From the NCBI GenBank assembly GCA_012064415.1, contig SSNU01000385.1:1-14498 (forward strand): a stretch of DNA of 14,498 bases, read 5' to 3'. Both the position numbers and the translations under genes were made by a program. Below the pieces are notes generated by a model that saw only the letters and a program-made list of their open reading frames with translations, was not told where the DNA came from and ran no database searches. Below are positions 6,918-14,498 of the stretch, piece after piece. Numbering within the stretch: position 1 is the stretch's first letter; each line of letters begins with the position of its first letter. Source of the stretch: Gyrodactylus bullatarudis (taxonomy: Eukaryota; Platyhelminthes; Monogenea; Gyrodactylidea; Gyrodactylidae).

Positions 6918-7822
6918 TCATCTGCTTGAAATCCAACGTTCATGGGAACATCCTTGTATCGGAACATAAGAAGCATCAAATGATTGAACAATGGGAGTCC
7001 CGCCAAAAATAAAATTATTATGAAGGTATTGAAAAATTTCTACTCTAGCTGCAATCCTACACATAGAAATACCTTTGGGGATTTTTTCTTTGAGCGTTCT
7101 CCAAAATCTTTCAATTGTGTTCGTGTGTATGGACGGGTCCCTAGGATTAACGTAGTACATANTTGAACAATGGGAGTCCCGCCAAAAATAAAATTATTAT
7201 GAAGGTATTGAAAAATTTCTACTCTAGCTGCAATCCTACACATAGAAATACCTTTGGGGATTTTTTCTTTGAGCGTTCTCCAAAATCTTTCAATTGTGTT
7301 CGTGTGTATGGACGGGTCCCTAGGATTAACGTAGTACATACTATGGTTTATTTTTATGTGCCAGAACCCAGCTGTTGCCCATTCTGAGTAACCTCTCCAT
7401 TCATCTGAAATAAGTGTTGATCCAGGTACTATATTTTCGTCTAGGAATTTATTAATTGTTTGCTGATCTCTACGTGTGACGATAGCAAGTTTTACTTTTC
7501 TTGTCTCTATCAAAAGCTCCAATAATCCATTGAGAATTGGACCCCTGTTGTACTTTCGTTTAGAAATCTTAGTTTCATCGATCTCAACAACGTGTCCATT
7601 TCCTCCTATTCTATCCTCGTTAGAAGCAGCACATAGAAAGAAGCCTCGGAAAATGTCGAAGTATCTTACTATAGTCTCAGGGGTAATACAGATTTTGCTA
7701 ATTATTTCTATGAAATCATTTCGTACAAAGAAATCCCTAGCGAGAGCTTCTGAATTGCACCAAGTCCATATCTCATTATCATACAGTTCCATGATGTTGT
7801 TCCACAGACCATCAGGTGTCAA
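6918..7822 (-). CDS. Merlin transposase (ISXO2-like DDE superfamily)
   Basis: Cuts and pastes the surrounding Merlin element in the nucleus. The frame runs from 7822 down to the stop at 6918-6920, interrupted by the N at 7162 between two identical 178-bp blocks. Counting one block gives about 241 codons. Numbering from 7822, VEIDETK holds the first Asp (82), KYNRG follows as in ISXO2 proteins, LISDEWRGY holds the second Asp (140), and IHTNTIERFWRTLK holds the Glu (178), giving 37 residues between the second Asp and Glu. The first codon at 7822 is TTG and a stop lies just upstream in frame. The first in-frame ATG is at 7790-7792 (about 231 codons), and an ATG at 7824-7826 would join this frame if one base were absent. 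The N terminus lacks the CxxC zinc ribbon common in IS1595-type relatives, so it may be truncated or spliced. The C terminus (SFDASYVPIQG...) comes only from the left block. Open frames on the plus strand here are antisense shadows. Confidence 0.88.
6984..7340. repeat. 178-bp exact tandem duplication around a single N
   Basis: 6984-7161 and 7163-7340 are identical, separated by one N (7162). Both carry the same part of the transposase (from HTNT/NPRDP through GGTPIVQ). Exact identity plus an N strongly suggests two overlapping contigs joined without merging, not a biological duplication. The single-copy version keeps the transposase frame open. Confidence 0.92.
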
Positions 7823-7931
7823 TCATATTATATAGATTTGAAGATGATAGAAATGAACCGATGAAATTATAAGCTGGATATTTAATTAAACCTAAATCAA
7901 ACTCAATCAATTAATGGGTTATAATTGAAAA

Positions 7932-8060
7932 AAACTACTGATCCCCCTTGAGTTATTTCAGGGTTTTACACGTAAAAATTATTCGCTCAAATCTCATTGG
8001 TTATCGCATTCACCCCCCTAAAACAGAAAATTTGCGCTGAACTTCTATCGAAGTGTTACC
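7932..8060. repeat. Right 129-bp terminal inverted repeat of Merlin
   Basis: Exact inverted partner of 6537-6665, ending GAAGTGTTACC at 8060. The matching extends inward without interruption through 7893, giving about 168 bp on this side. The transposase promoter would have to lie within or just inside this end, since only about 110 bp separate it from the start of the frame. Confidence 0.95.
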
Positions 8061-8068
8061 AAATTTTC
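8061..8068. repeat. Target-site duplication of Merlin, right copy
   Basis: AAATTTTC, identical to 6529-6536. Confidence 0.9.
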
Positions 8069-9243
8069 TTTATATTCGATTAAAATTTTTCGTATTAATC
8101 GTCTTATTTGGTTATGTTGCTGAATGTTACAGCTTACAAATGGATCCCGCCGTGACAAATATAAAAGAAACATAGAATTTAGAAATTATCTAATTTTACA
8201 TCTTTATATATTATTTAAGTACTTAGAACGAAATAATTCTGGATAATCTGTGTAAGTATAGGTGCTACACTATTCATTATTTAGATACTTCTGACTTCTT
8301 CAAGGTAAGGATCTCATTTAGAAATTCTTATACAGGCGAAGTACCCGTTTTATATCCCCATCTGCCAAAGATCTCTTATCACAACCCCTTCCCTTTCAAG
8401 TTATCGTTTAGAGAAGTTAGAATGAAATACGACTTTTCTCTATGTTTAACTCGTCTAGTTTTATCCCGGAATAATATTTCAGCATGCTATTCTAGGAATG
8501 GACTAAACTTTGGATTTTGCAGTTCAAAAACATGATTTGGTAAACTCTCTTAAATCTTAAAGATAGAAACCTGAAAAGCATACCTAACGATAGATTTTTA
8601 TATTACTTTTTTAATTTCGAAAGAAAAATTATTCAAGCCTATCATAAATAACACAGCTGGAATCATACTTAAAATCATTAAATGTGCTTGAATTTCCTGT
8701 GCTCTCATTGGCTAGAAAAAATCATGGTTTCGTTATATATTTGGGCAAAGATGAACAATGTTGAAAAATCTTCCCTTTAATACAAAATGAAATTTTATTT
8801 TAAATAAACAGAATCTTTCCATCGATTATATGATCCTCAGAGCTTTTGTCAACTGAGATCCCTTTGACTGACTAGGGTAGTGTGAAATATTTTTCTCCGA
8901 ACAACTCACGACAGTACTTACTTTTCTGATGAAATTTAGGACTCAGATCATGTTTTGCATATTTTAAAAGAGTGAAAGTCATTCTCTCCAGTATGTCAAT
9001 TGTCCATTTTTCCCATAATATCCCTCGGAAAAGATAAAACAAAGAAATTCACTATGAAGGCCCTCTTGATGATTAGATTACTATTTTTGATAATAAAACT
9101 TAAGAAACTCATTAAATGGTTTTAGTGATTGCGCAATAAAAATTCATTGAAAATTGAGCGGCAATTTGAAAAATTCTGGTTTTTAAAACTGAATGAAATA
9201 AAAAATTTTAAAATAGCCAAAGTTCCAATTTTTCCAACTTTTG
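8069..9243. other. Gene-free AT-rich spacer
   Basis: I see no open frame of note, no inverted terminal repeats and no RNA gene. It could be intergenic or intronic host DNA. Base composition is slightly less skewed around 8330-8480 than in the repeats, but no exon can be defended. Confidence 0.4.
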
Positions 9244-9446
9244 TTTGGAGATTTGAAATGATTAGATACTAAAACTTTGGGATCAAAATTAGGAATTCGT
9301 ATTTGGCCATAAAAACTCCGAGACCATCAAAAATGGCTTGATTTTCTTTAATTTCCAAAATTCTCTAAGCTTCTGTCGCCAAATTCGAATAAAAATTTCT
9401 ATTGTCGATCTAAAATCTCGGTATCTAATCGATTCAAATCTCCGAA
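9244..9446. repeat. Diverged inverted repeat (possible old foldback element)
   Basis: The left arm (9244-9308) and the complement of the right arm (9378-9446) share GGAGATTTGAA, GATTAGATAC and ATTCG-ATTTGGC in the same order, with several mismatches and small gaps, around a 69-base spacer. Weaker similarity may continue outward. No target duplication or coding region was identified. Confidence 0.5.
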
Positions 9447-10288
9447 ATCCAGCTCAAAATTGAAAACGGGGTAATTTGAGGCATTTTCAAAATTCAAAAG
9501 TGACGTAATTTTTATCAGATTAAATTTCGTTCGAAGGTGTCATTGTAAATTTTGTAAAAATCAGTAAATTTCATTTTAATATATTTTCTCCCTCAAACAT
9601 AGGCTCTATTTATTATTCGTGGAGCAACGATCGAGCGTAAAAACGATTTCAGATTCTTTTTCTGTGAAAAGAACCAACAATTATTCTTCCAAATAAGTGT
9701 TATAGAAACCCTAGTAATTGTAATGAGGACTGTACAATGTGATTTTTCCTATGCAAGCAGAGAATTCCTAATTAGTGTAATCCACTTAGGGATTTCTTAA
9801 TTAATTGTAGATTCACACTGTGAATTCTGGCATCTGATCATGTATTCGCAATTTTTGAATCTGTAACCGTATTTTGATCTAGAAATTGAGAAATTTAATA
9901 TTTAAAATTATCCTTTATTCATTAAAAATGCAATATATTTCTTAAAGTGAAATTAACGGGAAGTCAACAGAAGTTGAAAATCTAATTATGACCCAACCTG
10001 TATTTGCAGACAAGAAAAATTGAAGTGAAAATCCTAGCATGGCTTTCAGTCAGCAACCTCAGAATATTTTCGAGAATATCAGGCAACTTATGTCGAAAAA
10101 TGAAGTGAAAACTACGTAGAGATGGTGGAAAGTAGAAAATTGATAAGTTTATGAAAAGACAAAAATAATTAGTTATGAGCAGAGTTAACCCGTTGACAAC
10201 TCTTCCTCTAGTGAAGGCTAAAATACAACCATGAAATAGACCAATGGAGGTCATGAAATATTTTGCATTGTAAAAGTATTAAAATGTT
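9447..10288. other. Gene-free AT-rich spacer
   Basis: A 90-codon open frame on the minus strand (9982-10254) is the only sizeable one. Its hydrophobic, low-complexity translation matches nothing I recognise and has no supporting context, so it is not called. Confidence 0.4.
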
Positions 10289-10369
10289 GGTATCTATCTG
10301 CTATACTTTGTAGTAAGTGCTTTGTTAAACTATTTCTATTTAACCATAAACAAAATGGATCGGCTTACT
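10289..10369. repeat. Left terminal inverted repeat of the MITE
   Basis: Two mismatches (C/T at base 6; T/C in TTAACCATAAAC) against 10800-10880 inverted. Confidence 0.88.
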
Positions 10370-10799
10370 CAAATATCTGATGTCATGAGATTTTTTACTT
10401 GTTAATGATTTTGAACAAGTGTTGTGGGATGCGAATATCACCTAAGCTGCTATTTTGTCAGCTGGTTTGTCAGAGATTATTTTAACTATTATTTGAACCA
10501 AAATATTTGGCTGCACCTTTCAAGATCAAGTTCAATAACAAGAGTCCTCAAAATACTTTTGATTTTCTCAAATGTCACAGGAATCATCTTTTTACTCTAA
10601 AATTATCGTATAATTCTGTATGTCATCATACATTTTAATGTTTGTCTTTTTTTCACCAGTAGCAAAAAATTCTAAAAGCATATCTGAGCAAGTTATGCAA
10701 AAATGAAGCCCATATTCTGATTCAATGTCCTATAAATAGTATGAAAACTCGGCTCATTTTCTTGCAATTCATGAAGGGACTTACTCTATATAGTATAGA

Positions 10800-10880
10800 A
10801 GTAAGCCGATCCATTTTGTTTGTGGTTAAATAGAAATAGTTTAACAAAGCACTTACTACAAAGTATAGCAGATAAATACC
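10800..10880. repeat. Right terminal inverted repeat of the MITE
   Basis: Inverted partner of 10289-10369, beginning AGTAAGCCGATCCAT and ending AAATACC. Confidence 0.88.
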
Positions 10881-11179
10881 AAAGTGATAAGTTCAAATAG
10901 AACTGACTTGTATTTGTTGATATGAGTGCAATTCTTTTCGAGTTAAAAAAATTTTTTGTGATCCTGTCAAAGGAAATACATCATGTTTATACAGAAGCAA
11001 AATTTTACATTTAAATCAATATTCATAATTAGATTTAATGGTTTATTTTCAAAGTTCATTTGGGTTGGAGGTAGATTTTTCATTTCAACCCCCAACGAAT
11101 TAAATATGGAAAAAGTAAATTTCTCGAGCTATAATTCTATTTTAAAGAAATTTGATTGTTTATTAACCACTTTTTCCGA
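10881..11179. other. Gene-free spacer
   Basis: A 66-codon plus-strand frame (10983-11183) has no recognisable domain and AT-driven composition, so it is not called. Confidence 0.4.
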
Positions 11180-11345
11180 ATGAGCTATCAGTGTGATACA
11201 TGCCATATACCGGGTCAGCACCGGGTTCGAACCAATTGTAATCTAACAAAATATTTTAACCAATAACCTTTCTTGTTCAATTATTTTCTAAAACCTGATA
11301 AATACTCTGATGAGTATGCCCGAAATAAAGGCCTTAATTGTGAAA
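11180..11345 (+). repeat. Possible tRNA-derived SINE with hammerhead-like core
   Basis: GGTTCGAACC at 11224-11233 is a good RNA polymerase III B box, the T-arm of tRNA. About 41 bases upstream, GAGCTATCAGTGTGATACATG resembles a tRNA D-arm/A box (compare AGCTCAGTGGTAGAGCATG). The rest does not fold as a tRNA, so a tRNA-derived SINE head is likelier than a tRNA gene. The body ends in CTGATGA, eight bases, GAAA and the AAGGCCTT palindrome near 11307-11339. There is no clear poly-A tail and no target duplication was found. Only one copy is seen in the window. Confidence 0.45.
11307..11339 (+). ncRNA. Hammerhead-like core, copy 3 (helix I lost)
   Basis: CTGATGA, then GTATGCCC (eight bases, closing G-C pair), GAAA, a near-palindrome centred on AAGGCCTT, then TT. 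Spacing equals that of the two minus-strand copies. The flanks do not pair as helix I, and ATACTC-TGAT-GAGTAT (11302-11317) forms a competing hairpin. Probably inactive as it stands. Confidence 0.3.
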
Positions 11346-14300
11346 ACCTTGGCATCACTTTCTTCTTTTCTTCACAATATCAATTTCTTTGTTAAAAGAC
11401 TAATCATTCTTGACGTCTTTTTCAATCTTGGTCTCATTGTTTTCAATGTTAAGAAAGTGACATTTCAAATTTGGTTTTGATGAATACGAGATATCAGTAG
11501 AAGAATCTATCGTAAAATTTTGGAAATTTGAATGAAATACAATTTTCCATAAAAATTTGGTTCTTTCATATAGAGAAGAATTCTTTTCCAATCATTTCTT
11601 TTTTAATGAGATAACTAATTTGATTTTCAATGAAAAGAATTTTTTCCCAGAGAGATAACAAAGAATGTTTTTAAGTCTTATCATCAACATCGACTATACT
11701 TGAAAAAAATTCCTAAGATCCACTTATAAACAATTATTAGGAAAAGATTTTATGTTCTCTCAAGATTTTTACGGAGAAAGGGATCTTTGCAAAATATTCA
11801 GACTATGAAAATTGTGTATGAATAACTTGTGAGTTATGTTAATTACATGAATATTAAGGAAATAAATCATAGATTCTTAACTTTTTGCTTTAGTTATACT
11901 GCAAATTTCAGCCTGACATTGGTTTAGGGATTTAATAATGTTGAGAGATGTACCAATCAAATGAATAACTGAAATTAATTCCAGATGAGTTAATACAAAG
12001 AGGATGTTTATAACAATTTCGAGAGAAACATGAGGAAAAGTATCTTCAGCCAAGATTTTGGCTTTGAATTTGCTTTGTCTTTATGATCTTCGAATACTAG
12101 CTTTTTTGTCAGTTTCTTTAGAAATAAAGAATATAAGAGAGCTTAAATTGCATCATTATTTTCTTAATAAACATATCTTACGATACTTCTAGAACTACTT
12201 ACATGAAAAAATGTCCAGTTCATGATGATTCTTAGAAAAGCTAGTTCAAAAGATTCCCTAAAACATGTCTTTCACACGTCGAGAATAAGGCAAAGATGAA
12301 AGAGCAATATTTCTACAATTATATTCGTTTCATAAATGTTTCTATTTCCCTAAAAGACAAAGCAATCTTTATATCAAAGGAGTTGTAATACTGAAAAAGC
12401 GACTCACGATAAATTCCTTTATTTGAATATGTCATTTTTCTTTTGTGTGCTTGAATATTTTAATGATTATAATTATTTTATTATTATAATTATTTGGTCG
12501 ACTCACAAATGCATAAAAACCGATGGAATGAAAACACTTCAAAGTATATGCCAGGCCAGTTATTGTTCGGTTGAAGGTGGTTGGAAATAATTCAACCTGC
12601 ACAAAAACAGTTTGTACGCTTAGAGAAAAACAAATATTTAAATTGAATTCAAAAATCTTATCGTTCTGAAACTCATAAATCCCATTTCCCCTCCATTAAA
12701 ACGCATTAGAATTTTCACAGAATGATGAGCATATGTAGCAAACGGATTTTAAATAAATATCAGATGAATTCTCATCCGAAAAGTCTCACAGAAACGTGAA
12801 TTTTATCAATTATCGTAGTAAAATTCATTCAAAATTTGTTGGCGCGTATTTAAAATTGTAATTTTCAAATGAGATTTTTTTCAGAATAAAATTTAAAATA
12901 TTTCATTCAAATTGTGATAAGTTATCACTGATAACCTTTATGATCTAAAATCAATAATCTCTTATTTAAGAACTAAACTTGATTACTCTATGTTTCTTCT
13001 TTACTCTAATTTACATTTGACTGAATAAGTCCCCTTTTTGAGACCTTTTACATTCAATAAAGTTAAACCTCTGACTGTGAGATAAAAGTTTGAATTGATT
13101 TAGCACCTGGCTTGTTGTCGTTGCACACTTTGCAATCAATTTCTATTCAGTGTGTATTAGAGACTAATTCTGCTGAAGGACCTTAAGAGGATGTGCCTAC
13201 CGCAGAAACCCAGGATGTCTCGCCTTGCTTATGGATTTTATGATTTTTGAAAAAAAACTATATTTTGAACATCTATGATTTCTCTGTACATATTTATCTT
13301 ATTTATATCAATTTACATAATATAATGTTGCAATTTCAAAAAAAGGATTATTTTCTTAAAATTTAATTCTCTATCGAATGAGTTGTAAAAATTTGTATTA
13401 CCCTAACAATTATAATTATTGTCCCCAAGTTAACAAACAGAACTAACTTATCCCCCCTACTGTTAGAAGAGAACTACAAAACCAAAAAATTCCTGCAGCC
13501 GATCGTACATCAATTGATTTGGAGTTTTAGGACGGATTTTCTTACAGTATTTTATATGGTTGACACTGAAACCCATCTCTGTTTGACAGTGAGACCTTCA
13601 CGAGCAAGTTTATTGAAATCTAGTTACGGTTGTCCTGTTTCATAATTGAAACTACTCAAATTGAGTTTGCGTATATATACTAAAATGGTTTCGGGAAAGA
13701 TCATACACCATAGACCATACTATGTTCACCATACACTGAAGTTTACAATAGTCTACATTTTAGACTCTACAATATGTTGTTTCTATTGCTTCGAGAAAAT
13801 TTATTGAAAATATGTTATCATTGACACCTACGAAAATTTATCTTAGAAAGTGTTATTAATGATAACAAAATTCAAATAACAATCTGTCTAAAATCTACAA
13901 AATGCAATAAAAACAATGACATAAGATTTCATAAGTTAACCCGAAAAGAACCTTTAATAAAAATATGCAACATACGTTTTAACTTTTACATGAATATCTT
14001 TGAGATAGTTTGATGAATCATTTGTTTGTTTTCGAGGTAGTCGACAAGCCTTTTTTACTTAGGAGAGGGAAAATCTTTTTTCCAGAATAAATTTCATTTT
14101 TAAATTTTTTTAGAAAGTATGGTTTTATTGAGTTATAAAAATAAATAAATATATACATAGCATCTCTGGATATAATATGGCGGTTCAAAATAAAATAATT
14201 TGATTAATCTATGTTCATGAAATATGTGTAATGACTCATTACTAATGAGTATTGTAGAAATAAATAAACCTTTCAAGAAATTTCATTAAACATTTTGGGA

Positions 14301-14498
14301 TTAATGAAGATTAGCATAGAGGAGACTCTTAGAATAATCAAGTTTGGACCTAATGTGTGACATTATAGTTTTAATATAGTGATAATCAATAATAAGTATA
14401 CACCTATAGAACCTGTCCTCTTATATTAATTTTAAATGATCTTGAGACTTGGGATGTTGACTTCTAAAGAATGAAAAATTCTTTATTAAAATGCGTAT
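11346..14498. other. Long gene-free AT-rich stretch
   Basis: No protein-coding gene, RNA gene or bounded transposon can be supported across this stretch. Minor items are an AT palindrome cluster (ATAATTATTTTATTATTATAATTAT, about 12467-12495, described in parts: TATAATTATT repeated around TTTATTA), a slightly GC-richer patch at 13100-13230, a weak helix-turn-helix-like minus-strand reading near 13510-13623, and a decayed CTAATGA-N8-GAAA motif at 14242-14260. It may be intergenic or intronic host DNA with unrecognisable old repeats. Confidence 0.4.

Larger units (their letters stand above)
6537..8060 (-). mobile_element. Merlin (IS1016/ISXO2-type) DNA transposon, young copy
   Basis: The ends are 129-bp terminal inverted repeats that I find identical base for base, starting GGTAACACTTCGATAG. 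They are flanked by the perfect 8-bp repeat AAATTTTC. The minus strand encodes an ISXO2-like DDE transposase. As written the element is 1524 bp. If the 179 bases of the apparent assembly duplication around the N at 7162 are discounted, about 1345 bp remain. Identical ends and an intact duplication point to a recent insertion, unlike the decayed Tc1 and MULE neighbours. Confidence 0.95.
10289..10880. mobile_element. MITE with 81-bp terminal inverted repeats (592 bp)
   Basis: 10289-10369 and the complement of 10800-10880 agree at all but two positions, running from GGTAT-TATCTGCTATAC to ATGGATCGGCTTACT. The interior of about 430 bp has no transposase-like frame, so the element is non-autonomous. 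Flanking octamers AAAATGTT (10281-10288) and AAAGTGAT (10881-10888) match at six of eight positions, which could be a worn 8-bp target duplication or chance. The ends do not match those of the Tc1-like, MULE or Merlin elements in this window, so its mobilising transposase is not seen here. Confidence 0.85.

Noticed and set aside
6984..7340. Genuine tandem duplication within the transposase, or a CRISPR-like direct repeat
   Set aside because: Perfect identity around a single N and frame restoration favour an assembly join. Only two copies exist and there is no spacer.
7476..7835. 119-codon plus-strand frame and the frames at 6984-7166 and 7163-7387
   Set aside because: Antisense shadows of the Merlin transposase, two of them identical because of the duplicated block.
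8936..8942. CTGATGA near 8936
   Set aside because: No GAAA at the right distance and no pairing flanks. A chance occurrence.
9982..10254. 90-codon minus-strand frame
   Set aside because: Hydrophobic translation with no domain, no repeat context and no transcription signals. Not distinguishable from a random open frame.
11181..11245. Functional tRNA gene
   Set aside because: The B box is good but no acceptor or anticodon stem can be drawn around it. A SINE head fits better.
11400..11591. 63-codon minus-strand frame
   Set aside because: Asn/Lys/Ser-rich translation typical of random AT-rich sequence.
12456..12500. AT-rich palindromes as a replication origin
   Set aside because: Low-complexity TAATTAT repeats are expected in DNA this AT-rich, and no other origin feature is present.

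Overview
The window is AT-rich, gene-poor eukaryotic DNA, most likely from an invertebrate animal. I see no bacterial-type operons, no ribosome-binding sites, and no convincing host protein-coding exon, rRNA or functional tRNA. What can be identified is a graveyard of mobile elements, mostly cut-and-paste DNA transposons. Tc1-like, Mutator-like and Merlin (ISXO2-type) elements together fit an invertebrate, but nothing fixes the species.

Layout. 1-222 is a fragment of a foldback repeat, and 1022-1752 is a fuller copy with long imperfect arms. Around 446-790 is a degraded inverted pair of another repeat, with a hammerhead-ribozyme-like motif on the minus strand. 2958-4267 is a degraded Tc1-like transposon with doubled terminal binding sites (IR/DR type) and a broken transposase. 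4289-4707 is a repeat bounded by 26/27-bp inverted ends that holds a second hammerhead-like motif. 4753-6349 is a Mutator-like element (MULE) with roughly 200-bp terminal inverted repeats, a perfect 9-bp target-site duplication and a stop-riddled relic of a transposase with a SWIM zinc finger. 6537-8060 is a young-looking Merlin element with identical 129-bp ends, a perfect 8-bp target-site duplication and an almost intact DDE transposase. 9244-9446 is a diverged inverted repeat, 10289-10880 a MITE with 81-bp ends, and 11180-11345 a possible tRNA-derived SINE. From about 11350 to the end I recognise almost nothing.

Two points deserve attention. First, CTGATGA, eight bases, then GAAA, then a palindrome ending in TT, occurs three times (446-480 and 4326-4366 on the minus strand, 11307-11339 on the plus strand), with a decayed relative at 14242. 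In the first two copies the predicted helices I and III differ in sequence but stay paired, as expected of hammerhead ribozymes such as those of Penelope-like retroelements and some SINE-like repeats. Second, the Merlin transposase is interrupted by a single N flanked by two identical 178-bp copies. This looks like an unmerged contig overlap; treated as one copy, the reading frame runs through to its stop.
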